7,577 nucleotides of DNA from Chitinophagaceae bacterium (lineage in GTDB: Bacteria > Bacteroidota > Bacteroidia > Chitinophagales > Chitinophagaceae): contig JAGOUF010000096.1 of assembly GCA_018061385.1 (NCBI GenBank), forward strand, positions 1 through 7,577. The letters are read 5' to 3'. Position 1 is the first letter of the stretch; each line of letters opens with the position of its first letter. A program made the position numbers and the translations under genes. Positions 1 through 7,500 of this stretch are shown here, in pieces. The notes under the pieces were generated by a model. That model saw nothing but the letters and a program-made list of their open reading frames with translations. It was not told the DNA's origin and searched no databases.

Positions 1-42
1 AATATTACCTTACCAGATCAAACCCAATTTTTGGGAGAATAA
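1..42 (+). CDS. Possible C-terminal end of an upstream gene (partial)
   Basis: The first 39 bases read as 13 sense codons (NITLPDQTQFLGE) ending in TAA at 40-42, five bases before the hisIE start. Short spacing of this kind is usual inside an operon, and in Bacteroidota the gene before hisIE is normally hisF. However, these 13 residues do not look like the HisF C-terminus as I know it, so I do not name the gene. With so few codons, chance openness in AT-rich DNA cannot be excluded. The hisIE frame is also open back to the window edge. Confidence 0.35.
   Translation, partial: NITLPDQTQFLGE
33..37 (+). promoter_or_regulatory. Possible ribosome binding site of hisIE
   Basis: GGGAG lies ten bases before the ATG at 48. 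It is the only Shine-Dalgarno-like sequence in front of any gene in the window; the other starts are preceded by A/T-rich leaders, as is common in Bacteroidota. It supports ATG 48 as the start, although the frame is open further upstream. It may be chance, because this lineage relies little on Shine-Dalgarno pairing. Confidence 0.35.
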
Positions 43-47
43 ACTTC

Positions 48-644
48 ATGAATATTAATTTTAGCAAATATTCCGATGGATTGGTTCCTGCAATCATTCA
101 AGATTTTCAAACCCATAAAGTACTGATGTTGGGTTTTATGAATGATGAAGCGTTGCAGCAAACTTATAATACAGGTAAAGTAACTTTTTATAGTAGAACT
201 AAGGAAAGGTTATGGACTAAAGGAGAGCAAAGTGGTAACTTTTTAAACTTGAAATCTATTACAGTTGATTGCGATAACGATACTTTGTTAATTAAAGTTC
301 AACCACAAGGACCAACTTGCCATACAGGATCAGACACATGTTTTAATGAGAAAAATCATTCAGATGATTTTTTAACATATTTAGAGCAAATTATTGAACT
401 AAGAAGTAAGGCTTCTTCAGAAGAATCGTATGTATCTAGAATGTTGCAGAAAGGCATCAATAAAGTGGCTCAAAAAGTAGGAGAGGAAGCTATAGAATTG
501 GTAATTGAAGCAAAAGACAACGATGAAACTTTATTTTTAGGAGAAGCAGCCGACTTAATGTTTCATTATTTACTTTTACTTAACGCTAAGGGCTTTAAAT
601 TGCAGCAAGTAATTGAAGTTTTACAAAAAAGACATACTAAATAA
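48..644 (+). CDS. hisIE: Bifunctional phosphoribosyl-AMP cyclohydrolase / phosphoribosyl-ATP pyrophosphatase (HisIE)
   Basis: This cytoplasmic fusion enzyme catalyses steps 2 and 3 of histidine synthesis: hydrolysis of phosphoribosyl-ATP to phosphoribosyl-AMP and pyrophosphate, then opening of the adenine ring. The HisI half is about residues 1-105. It shows FYSRTKERLWTKGE (47-60) and the metal site VDCDND (73-78), with Asp74, Asp76, Asp78 and Cys75, followed by Cys91 and Cys98 in the PTCHTGSDTCF segment. The HisE half is about 108-198. It is an all-alpha MazG-like fold with KVGEEAIEL (143-151) and GEAADLMFH (165-173), which carry the Glu/Asp metal ligands. At 198 residues it is the normal length of a HisIE fusion with both active sites intact. 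The start at 48 fits the usual N-terminus (short lead, then DGLVPAIIQD). In Bacteroidota hisIE usually ends the his operon, so the rest of the pathway probably lies to the left. Confidence 0.96.
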   Translation: MNINFSKYSDGLVPAIIQDFQTHKVLMLGFMNDEALQQTYNTGKVTFYSRTKERLWTKGEQSGNFLNLKSITVDCDNDTLLIKVQPQGPTCHTGSDTCFNEKNHSDDFLTYLEQIIELRSKASSEESYVSRMLQKGINKVAQKVGEEAIELVIEAKDNDETLFLGEAADLMFHYLLLLNAKGFKLQQVIEVLQKRHTK

Positions 645-645
645 T

Positions 646-1779
646 ATGATAAAAAAAATAATTGCAACATTGCTTTTACCCATTGGAGTGTTGGCTCAAA
701 ACAATCAAGGTTTTTCAATATCTGGAAGTATTACTGGATTGAAAGACAGTACATTGGTTTTTTTAACTGATGGAGTTAGTGGCACTGCAATTGCACAAGA
801 TTATGCCATGAATGGAAAGTTTGTAATTACTGGCAAAATTGATGAGCCAAGTATTCATAAACTAAGTTTTACAGGAATTAAAGACGAAGTAGATTTATTT
901 TTTGGGAACGATAAAATGAACATTTCTGGTTCCACTACTAAACTTACAAAACCTGTTATAACTGGGTCTAAATTGCAAAATGAGTATGATGCTTATATCA
1001 AATCTTTTAATCCATTAAGAGATAAATTAAATGCGTTGGTTACTAAAATTAACCAAACTCCAGAGGGTAAATTGAGAGATTCATTAATCAATCAATTCAA
1101 TGGAACAAAAGTAAAAGTTGTAGCTCAGGTAACTAGTTTTACCAAGCAATATGCTGCATCGCCAGTAAGTTGTTTTGTGTTGTTTATGGTAAACCCTGTA
1201 TTTGAAGGTGGGGTTCCTGAATTAGAAAATAGATACAATGCTTTGCAAGCATCAGCCAAAAAAGGTTCTTTTGCAAAACTCATTCAAAATACAATTGCAC
1301 AGTATTATCAAAACTTAAATGCTGAAGAAGAAAAAGCTGCAGCTTCAGATAATATTGCTGTAGGTAAAGAAGCTCCAGATTTTACACAGAATGACGTAAA
1401 TGGTGTTCCAGTTTCATTATCTTCATTTAGAGGCAAATATGTGTTGGTAGATTTTTGGGCTAGTTGGTGTGGCCCATGTAGAAGAGAAAACCCCAATGTA
1501 GTTGCTGCTTACAATGCATTTAAAGATAAAAATTTCACTATTCTAGGTGTGTCTTTAGATAGACCAGATGGAAGAGATGCATGGTTGGGTGCCATTAAAG
1601 CAGATAATTTAACTTGGACACAAGTAAGCGATTTGAAATTTTGGGAAAATGCAGCAGCTAGAAAATACAACGTTAGTGGAATTCCATTTAATGTATTGGT
1701 AGACCCCAATGGTAAAATTATTGCTGTTAACTTACGTGGCGATGATTTGCATAAAAAGCTAAAACAAATTTTAAAATAA
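646..1779 (+). CDS. Secreted TlpA-family thiol-disulfide protein with DUF4369-like N-terminal domain
   Basis: This is a 377-residue protein counted from ATG 646. An N-terminal signal peptide (Lys-Lys at 3-4, then a hydrophobic stretch to about VLAQ, residues 15-18) predicts export to the periplasm. Residues about 22-110 are a beta-rich segment (FSISGSITGL, later NGKFVITG and NDKMNISGS) typical of the DUF4369 domain, followed by a helical linker. Residues about 238-377 are a thioredoxin/AhpC-TSA fold with APDF, the redox motif WCGPC (274-278) preceded by VDFWAS, and the cis-proline in SGIPF (Pro347). Both active-site cysteines are present, so it is probably a working reductase or oxidoreductase; its substrate is unknown (cytochrome c maturation and oxidative-stress roles are known for the family). 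An in-frame TTG at 613 would add 11 residues before the signal peptide and overlap hisIE, so I prefer 646. It starts one base after the hisIE stop, which suggests co-transcription. A terminator follows. Confidence 0.93.
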   Translation: MIKKIIATLLLPIGVLAQNNQGFSISGSITGLKDSTLVFLTDGVSGTAIAQDYAMNGKFVITGKIDEPSIHKLSFTGIKDEVDLFFGNDKMNISGSTTKLTKPVITGSKLQNEYDAYIKSFNPLRDKLNALVTKINQTPEGKLRDSLINQFNGTKVKVVAQVTSFTKQYAASPVSCFVLFMVNPVFEGGVPELENRYNALQASAKKGSFAKLIQNTIAQYYQNLNAEEEKAAASDNIAVGKEAPDFTQNDVNGVPVSLSSFRGKYVLVDFWASWCGPCRRENPNVVAAYNAFKDKNFTILGVSLDRPDGRDAWLGAIKADNLTWTQVSDLKFWENAAARKYNVSGIPFNVLVDPNGKIIAVNLRGDDLHKKLKQILK

Positions 1780-1799
1780 ATATTTAAAAATCTATTTTC

Positions 1800-1833
1800 A
1801 AGTTACGCAATGTAGTATTGCGTAACTTTTTTT
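1800..1833 (+). terminator. Rho-independent terminator after the hisIE-tlpA pair
   Basis: An 11-bp perfect stem (left arm 1800-1810, right arm 1818-1828, core AGTTACGCAA / TTGCGTAACT) closes a 7-base loop and runs into seven T at 1827-1833. It sits 20 bases after the stop codon of the thioredoxin gene and 12 bases before rmlD, so it should separate the two transcripts. Confidence 0.88.
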
Positions 1834-1845
1834 ATTTAACACATT

Positions 1846-2715
1846 ATGAAGCCATTAATTGCAATTACAGGAAACAGTGGACAGTTGGGTAAAAGTTTAC
1901 AACAAATTAGCAGCAATTATCCAAACTATAGATTTTTATTTTTAAGTAGACAGGAAATAGATTTAGGCGATTTAGCATCTATCGATCGTTTCTTCCAAGA
2001 TCATAAACCCAATATTTTTATTAATTGTGCAGCATATACAGCAGTTGATAAAGCTGAAAATGAACAAACACAAGCACTTACCGCAAATGCAATGGCTGTA
2101 AGCAAAATAGCACAATATTGTGCCAAGGTTAATGCAACATTAATTACAATATCTACCGATTATGTTTTTGATGGAAATGGAACAACGCCATATACCATTC
2201 ATGAACCAACCAATCCTATAAATTATTATGGTTATAGTAAATGTTTAGGCGAAAAATTAGCAATGCAAAATAATGCCAATACCATTGTTATTAGAACTTC
2301 ATGGGTATTTGCACCACATGGTAGCAATTTTGTAAAAACCATGTTGCGTTTGTTAAAAGAGAAAGCATTTATAAAAGTTGTATCAGATCAAGTGGGTTGC
2401 CCAACTTATGCACCAGATTTAGCAGAAGCCATCATGCATATTGTTGAACAGTTGCCTACAAATTCTAAAAGAGGAATTTATCATTTTTCAAATACGGGTA
2501 TTATTTCTTGGTTTGAATTTGCAAGTACAATTCAACAACTCACAAAAATACATTGTACTGTAGAGCCTATACCAACATCTGCTTATCCAACACCAGCAAA
2601 AAGACCATCATATTCTGCCATGGATTTGCAAGATATACAAGACGATTTTGGTGTACAATTAACTGATTGGCAAACAAGCCTAACAAAATGTTTAACAGCT
2701 TTACAGGAGTTGTAA
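1846..2715 (+). CDS. rmlD: dTDP-4-dehydrorhamnose reductase (RmlD)
   Basis: RmlD reduces dTDP-4-dehydro-L-rhamnose to dTDP-L-rhamnose with NAD(P)H in the cytoplasm. It is the last step in making activated rhamnose for surface polysaccharide. The 289-residue protein is an extended short-chain dehydrogenase of normal family length. It has the Rossmann dinucleotide motif TGNSGQLG (8-15), NCAAYTAVDKAE (60-71), the STDYVFDG block (103-110), the catalytic YxxxK pair Tyr128/Lys132 in YYGYSK, and the family signatures RTSWVF (150-155), DQVGCPTYAPDLA (181-193) and RPSYSAMD (253-260). All key residues are intact. The start at 1846 places the nucleotide-binding strand at residue 4, as usual. No rmlA, rmlB or rmlC is visible, so the gene stands apart from them or they lie elsewhere. 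It begins 12 bases after a terminator, and I see no consensus promoter in the short gap. Confidence 0.95.
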   Translation: MKPLIAITGNSGQLGKSLQQISSNYPNYRFLFLSRQEIDLGDLASIDRFFQDHKPNIFINCAAYTAVDKAENEQTQALTANAMAVSKIAQYCAKVNATLITISTDYVFDGNGTTPYTIHEPTNPINYYGYSKCLGEKLAMQNNANTIVIRTSWVFAPHGSNFVKTMLRLLKEKAFIKVVSDQVGCPTYAPDLAEAIMHIVEQLPTNSKRGIYHFSNTGIISWFEFASTIQQLTKIHCTVEPIPTSAYPTPAKRPSYSAMDLQDIQDDFGVQLTDWQTSLTKCLTALQEL

Positions 2716-2753
2716 AAAGATAAAAAAATATTTTATTCAATTTATTCTGCCCC

Positions 2754-2761
2754 TACATTTG
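2754..2761 (+). promoter_or_regulatory. Candidate Bacteroidota -7 element upstream of the aspartokinase gene
   Basis: TACATTTG matches the Bacteroidota -7 consensus TAnnTTTG exactly and is followed by CA, as often seen. A partner TTG is missing: the position 19 bases upstream (2732-2734) reads TTT. If used, it would give an untranslated leader of about 90 bases before ATG 2861. This is a half-site match only. Confidence 0.4.
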
Positions 2762-2803
2762 CAACTCGATTTAATTTTCACAAAAGTAAGATTGCGGGGG
2801 GAA

Positions 2804-2824
2804 CAAATGGTTTTAAAACATTTG
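2804..2824. repeat. Imperfect palindrome in the aspartokinase leader
   Basis: CAAAT (2804-2808) and ATTTG (2820-2824) flank a perfect central palindrome GTTTTAAAAC (2810-2819), with one unpaired G at 2809. It lies downstream of the candidate promoter and 36 bases before the start codon. It could be an operator or a leader hairpin; no function can be assigned from sequence alone. Confidence 0.4.
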
Positions 2825-2835
2825 CTGTAATACCG

Positions 2836-2857
2836 TGTAATTACATTAATAAATGTA
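2836..2857. repeat. Overlapping small dyads just before the aspartokinase start
   Basis: TGTAATTACA (2836-2845) is a perfect palindrome. It overlaps a 6-bp hairpin TACATT / AATGTA (2842-2847 and 2852-2857, loop AATA) that ends three bases before ATG 2861. The two structures share bases and cannot form together. In AT-rich DNA such dyads can arise by chance; a role in translation control is only a possibility. Confidence 0.3.
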
Positions 2858-2860
2858 CAC

Positions 2861-4180
2861 ATGAAAGTAATGAAGTTTGGAGGCACCAGTGTTGGAAAGC
2901 CTGAACGTATGCAACAAGTAGCACAATTAATTACCAAAAGTAATGAACCTACAATTGTAGTTTTAAGTGCCTTAAGTGGTACAACAAATTCGTTGGTAGA
3001 AATCAGTAATTGTTTAGCACAAGGAAATAAAGAAGGAGCTAAACAAAATATTGATAAGCTAGAAATACAGTATAAAAACTTTGTAATTGATTTATTAAAA
3101 AAAGAAGAGTTTCAAGCAAAAGCGTATGCTATTGTTGAAGAACATTTTGAGTTCTTAAATATCATTTTAAGAATATCTTTTAGTGAAGCATTGAATAAAG
3201 ATATTTTGGCTCAAGGTGAATTGATGAGTACTAAATTGTTTTCAGCTTACTTAGAAGAATTAGAAGTGGATCATTTCTTTTTACCAGCTTTAGAATTTAT
3301 GACCATTGACGGAAATGAAGAACCACAAGTTGGAAGCATAAAAGTAAAGCTGACGCAACTCTTGCAACAGCATACTGATAAAACACTTTTTATAACACAA
3401 GGATATATCTGCAAAAATGCAAGGGGAGAAGTTGATAACTTAAAACGTGGTGGAAGTGATTATACAGCTTCGTTAATTGCAGCTGCAATTAAAGCAACAG
3501 TTTGTGAAATATGGACAGATATTGATGGTATGCACAACAACGATCCAAGAGTTGTAAATAAAACAGTACCAGTTGAACAGTTAAGCTTTGATGAAGCTGC
3601 TGAGTTGGCTTATTTTGGTGCAAAAATTTTACATCCTGCATGTATTTGGCCAGCACAACATTACAATGTTCCTGTAAAGTTGTTAAACACAATGCAACCC
3701 AATGCAGCAGGTACAACAATTACAGCAATTTCTACAACCAAAGGTGTTAAAGCAGTTGCTGCAAAAGATGGAATTATTGCTATTAAAATAAAAAGTAGTC
3801 GTATGTTATTGGCGTATGGCTTTTTAAGAAAAATATTTGAAGTATTTGAAAAATACAAAACTTCAATTGATATGATTACAACTTCTGAAGTTGCAGTAAG
3901 TGTAACCATAGATACAGATATTTATTTAAATGAAATTACCAAAGAATTGGCACCTTTTGGAACTGTTGAAGTTGAAAAAAATCAAACCATTATTTCTATC
4001 GTTGGTAATGAAATTAACAACAACGGGCAAGCATTGCAAAGTTTATTTTCAGCAGCCCATGGTATACCAGTAACAATGGTTAGCTATGGAGGAAGTTTGC
4101 ACAATATTTCATTGTTAATTCCAAGTACACATAAAATTCAAGCATTGCAAGCCATTAATAGTGGTTTGTTTGGATTGTAA
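2861..4180 (+). CDS. lysC: Aspartokinase, monofunctional
   Basis: This enzyme phosphorylates L-aspartate with ATP to give 4-phospho-L-aspartate, the first step towards diaminopimelate/lysine, threonine, methionine and isoleucine. The 439-residue protein has an amino-acid-kinase domain at about 1-290, with KFGGTSVG (5-12), SALSGTTN (36-43), LKRGGSDYTA (195-204), WTDIDGM (218-224) and DPR (228-230). Two ACT domains follow, at about 303-370 and 377-439, with SRMLLAYGFL (313-322), MITTSEVAVSVTID (338-351) and SYGGSLHNIS (408-417). The ACT pair implies feedback control by an end product (lysine and/or threonine); which one cannot be read from sequence. It stops after the ACT domains, so there is no homoserine dehydrogenase or decarboxylase fusion. 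ATG 2861 is preferred over ATG 2870 because family members usually have three or four residues before KFGGTSV. The gene is preceded by a 145-base leader region and followed by a strong terminator, so it is probably a single-gene transcript. Confidence 0.95.
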   Translation: MKVMKFGGTSVGKPERMQQVAQLITKSNEPTIVVLSALSGTTNSLVEISNCLAQGNKEGAKQNIDKLEIQYKNFVIDLLKKEEFQAKAYAIVEEHFEFLNIILRISFSEALNKDILAQGELMSTKLFSAYLEELEVDHFFLPALEFMTIDGNEEPQVGSIKVKLTQLLQQHTDKTLFITQGYICKNARGEVDNLKRGGSDYTASLIAAAIKATVCEIWTDIDGMHNNDPRVVNKTVPVEQLSFDEAAELAYFGAKILHPACIWPAQHYNVPVKLLNTMQPNAAGTTITAISTTKGVKAVAAKDGIIAIKIKSSRMLLAYGFLRKIFEVFEKYKTSIDMITTSEVAVSVTIDTDIYLNEITKELAPFGTVEVEKNQTIISIVGNEINNNGQALQSLFSAAHGIPVTMVSYGGSLHNISLLIPSTHKIQALQAINSGLFGL

Positions 4181-4201
4181 TTTTAGGCGTAATGCTTAAT
4201 C

Positions 4202-4247
4202 TTTATTAAAAAGGGAATTTGCGTTTGCAAATTCCCTTTTTAATAAA
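4202..4247 (+). terminator. Strong intrinsic terminator, probably bidirectional, after the aspartokinase gene
   Basis: This is a perfect 21-bp stem (4202-4222 with 4227-4247) around a GTTT loop. The core GGGAATTTGC / GCAAATTCCC is flanked by an A-run on the left arm (4208-4212) and a T-run on the right arm (4237-4241), so either strand would give a stem followed by U residues. It starts 21 bases after the lysC stop. There is no gene on the opposite strand downstream that would need it, so its main job is to end the lysC transcript. Confidence 0.9.
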
Positions 4248-4286
4248 CTCAATAGTAAGTTAATGAAGCTATTCGTTATTCTTATT

Positions 4287-4339
4287 TAAACTTAATTTTT
4301 ATCAAAATGCTAAGTAAGGTTACAAGCAAATTAAGTTTA
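4287..4339. repeat. 12-bp perfect inverted repeat with 29-base spacer; one arm recurs at 4476-4485
   Basis: TAAACTTAATTT (4287-4298) is the exact reverse complement of AAATTAAGTTTA (4328-4339). The inner 10-mer AAACTTAATT appears again as a direct copy at 4476-4485, 18 bases before the start of the large secreted protein. Three copies around one promoter could be binding sites for a regulator. The alternative is chance in AT-rich DNA. Confidence 0.45.
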
Positions 4340-4392
4340 CCTTAAAAAGAGGTAAAAAGTTACTTATATGTGCTTTTATATGCGTAGTTTTC

Positions 4393-4422
4393 TTGTTGGT
4401 AATACCATACATGTTAGATTTG
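4393..4422 (+). promoter_or_regulatory. Bacteroidota-type sigma-A promoter for the large secreted protein
   Basis: TTG at 4393-4395 and TAGATTTG at 4415-4422 are separated by exactly 19 bases, matching the Bacteroidota promoter pattern TTG-N19-TAnnTTTG at every fixed position. Transcription should begin a few bases after 4422, giving an untranslated leader of about 75 bases to ATG 4504. It lies downstream of the lysC terminator, so the secreted-protein gene probably has its own transcript. Confidence 0.65.
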
Positions 4423-4503
4423 GTTTACCCTAATGAAAGCTTGCAAAAAATCCTATTGACCCTTTTGAACAAACCAAACTTAATTAACTAAAACAATTTG
4501 TTT

Positions 4504-7500
4504 ATGAAGAAGATTTTACTCTTCCTTTCTGTGCTACTAACTTATAGTAGTTCATTTGCACAAATCGATGTAACTGCAACAAGTGGAACACCTTTCGCTT
4601 CTTATGCTACATTAAAAGATGCTTTTGATGCCTTAAACTCAGGCATCCAAACTGGTACTATTACTATTGCTATTTCTGGTAATACTACAGAAACTGCTTC
4701 GGCTGTTTTAAATGCTAGCGGTACTGGTGGGGCAAATTATACTAGTATTACAATTTCTCCAACTGGGGGAGTACTAAGAACAATTAGTGGTAGCTTGGCT
4801 TCAGCTCTAGTAGACTTAAATGGTGCAGATAATGTAACAATTGATGGGTTAAATACTGGAGGCAATGCCCTTACGTTCGACAATCAAAATACAGGTATTG
4901 CAGGCACAACAACTATTCGTTTTATAGGCGATGCTACCAACAACACAATTAACAATTGCACCCTTCTTGGTGCTTCTACAAGTGCTTCAACTGGTACAGT
5001 ATTTTTTTCAACTGGTTTGGCAACTGGTAACAGCAATAATATGATTAATAATTGTACTGTAAGTGGCTCGGGTGCAACTTTTGCCACTAATGGTATTTTT
5101 TCTTCTGGAACTGTAAATTTCAATAACAGTAATAATACTATTCAAAATTGTAAAATAGAAAATACTTTCAGCGGTACTCTAGCTTCAGTTGGTATTTTGG
5201 TTGCTACCAATAACTCTACTTGGACAATTCATAATAATAAATTTTATCAAACTGCAAGTAGAACTTACACAACAGCTAATACACATAGGGCAATTCAGGT
5301 TACTACTGGAAATGGATATACCATTACAAACAATGTAATTGGATATGCATCAAACACTGCAACTGGTATTTATACAATGTTAGGAACCATAGCTACACGT
5401 TTTATAGCTATAGATTTAGCAGTGGGTACTACAGTTGCTACATCTGTACAAAACAATACTGTTTCTTCAATTTCTTTAAATACTTCAAGTGGTGCAGCAA
5501 CAGCAAATGGTGTGCTTTGTGGATTAAATATTACTGCTGGTAATGTAAATGTTGGAAATATTACTCCAAATACCTTTGGGGGTGCTTCACCTACGCTTAA
5601 TTCCCTTTCAGTAATTTCTACTTCAACACAAGGGTCTGTAGTAGGTATCAATTCAAGTTCAACGGGTGCTATTCTTATTCAAGGCAATATATTTGGTGGT
5701 TTTAGCTCTGGAAATACAGCTGCAATAGGTGGTGGCGTTTTTGGTATTAATGTTAGTGGTGCAGCCGCATCTATGACAATTACAAATAATATTATTGGTA
5801 ATACTACAGCAGATAATATGAGGGCTGGAATTAGTGGAACAACTACCACTGGGTCTAGTATTGCTGTAGGTATAAATGTAACATCTGCAGCTGTTGTACT
5901 AAATGTAACTGGCAATACTGTGCAAAACTTTTCCTCATTTCAAACAACTGGAACTGGCTATGCAAGAGGTATTGTTCAAACAGTTGCAGGTACAGGTGCT
6001 GTTTTTAATGGTAACACAGTAAGAGAATTAAAAACTGGAAGTGCACTTACTGTTTATACAAGTGGTCTTGTTTCGGTAGCAGGAATTTATGTAGCAGCAG
6101 GTACAAATCCATCTATTAATGGTAATACTATATATAATTTATCAAACATTAACACAGGTACTGGCAACTATACAGTTGCTGGTATTTCAATTGCAGCATG
6201 TACAAATATGTCTGTCTCTAAAAATGTGGTTTATGGATTATCGAATGCCGGAACTGGAACAACTGCAACAGCACCACCAGTAATTTGTGGTGTTTTATTG
6301 CGGTCTGGAACAACAGCAACGAACATATTTAACAACATGATTTCTTTAGGTAATGGTATTACAACCAATACAACAATTATTGGAATTTTTTCTAATCACG
6401 GCTCAACTCCAAACCCTACTGTTAATGTTTACTACAATAATGTGAATATTGAAGGAACTGCAGCTGCTGGTGCACTTGCTAGTTTTGGTTATGTTCGTGG
6501 AGATTTAACTCTAACTGCAAGAACCCCAACAGTAGATATTCGTAATAATATTTTTACCAATACTCGTACTGGTGGTACAGGTAAGCATTATGCAATTTCT
6601 AATAATTATGGGGCAACTACTGCTAGTGCTACAGGTTGGGCAGCAAATGCTTCTAATTTTAATGTATTAAATGCCAATGCAACTACTATTGCATATTGGA
6701 CTACCGACCAAACTTTTGCAACTTGGAAAACAATATCTTCTAGTGATGCCAATTCTTTTTCGGGTGTTGCAGTTAATTATGCAAATAGTGCAGTTGGAGA
6801 TTTACATTTAAATATGGGAATGACCCCTACTCAACTAGAAAGTGGTGGAACAACTATTGCTACTTATACTACAGATTTTGATGGTGATACAAGAAATGCA
6901 ACAACTCCCGATGTGGGAGCTGATGAATTTACTGGTGTGTCATTAGATTTAGTTGGCCCAGCTATTTCTTATATTGCTTTAGCAAATACTTCAATCACTT
7001 TTAATCGAGCATTTGCAAATGTTACCATTACAGATGCTACAGGTGTAAATGGTACAGCTGGCACAAGACCAAGAGTGTACTTTAGAAGAAGTACAGATGC
7101 CAATGCCTATAACGATAATACAAGTGGTACAGATGGTTGGAAATATGTAGAAGCTAGCGGTGCAACTTCGCCATTTAGTTTCACATTAGATTATTCATTG
7201 CTAAATGGAGGAACAGGCGTAACAACAGGACAAACAGTACAGTATTTTGTAGTAGCTCAAGACATTGCTGCACCTACAGTTGGTGTAAGCCCAGCAGTAA
7301 CTTTTGCAAGCACACCTGCTACTGTTGATTTAGCTGGGGCACAGTTTCCTGTAACTGGTACTCCTTCTAGCTATACTATAGTTGTACCGTTTGCTGGTAG
7401 TTACGATGTAGGGGCTACAGCACCTACTTACACTACATTAAAATCTTTTTTTGACGCAGTAAATGCAAATGTGCTTAATGGTGATATTACTGTTAATATT

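Larger units (their letters stand above)
4181..4503. other. Intergenic region between aspartokinase and the large secreted protein
   Basis: This 323-base gap has no convincing gene. It holds a terminator (4202-4247), a 12-bp inverted repeat (4287-4339), three occurrences of the 10-mer AAACTTAATT (4288-4297 and 4476-4485 direct, 4329-4338 inverted), a weak 6-bp hairpin TTTACC/GGTAAA (4336-4341 and 4351-4356), a consensus-like promoter (4393-4422) and a start-proximal dyad AAACAATTTGTTT (4491-4503). The frame 4318-4491 is open for 57 codons and encodes a membrane-like stretch, but its only ATG is at 4411, late in the frame. Confidence 0.7.

Noticed and set aside
613..645. In-frame TTG upstream extension of the TlpA-family gene
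   Set aside because: It would add 11 residues ahead of a well-formed signal peptide and overlap hisIE; ATG 646 gives a normal exported N-terminus.
1308..1709. Two short minus-strand open frames inside the thioredoxin gene
   Set aside because: They lie wholly opposite a clear family gene and show no domain or promoter; they mirror its codon pattern.
2768..2860. Lysine riboswitch upstream of aspartokinase
   Set aside because: The leader is too short and lacks the long conserved helices of that riboswitch class as I know it.
2737..2937. Minus-strand open frame across the rmlD-lysC gap
   Set aside because: It overlaps the conserved N-terminal coding region of aspartokinase and its peptide has no recognisable features.
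3489..3909. Minus-strand open frames inside lysC
   Set aside because: They are antisense to conserved kinase and ACT coding sequence; shadows only.
4884..5915. Three Val/Pro/Ile-rich minus-strand open frames opposite the beta-helix gene
   Set aside because: Their composition is the complement of Asn/Thr/Gly-rich codons on the + strand; no start signals or domains.
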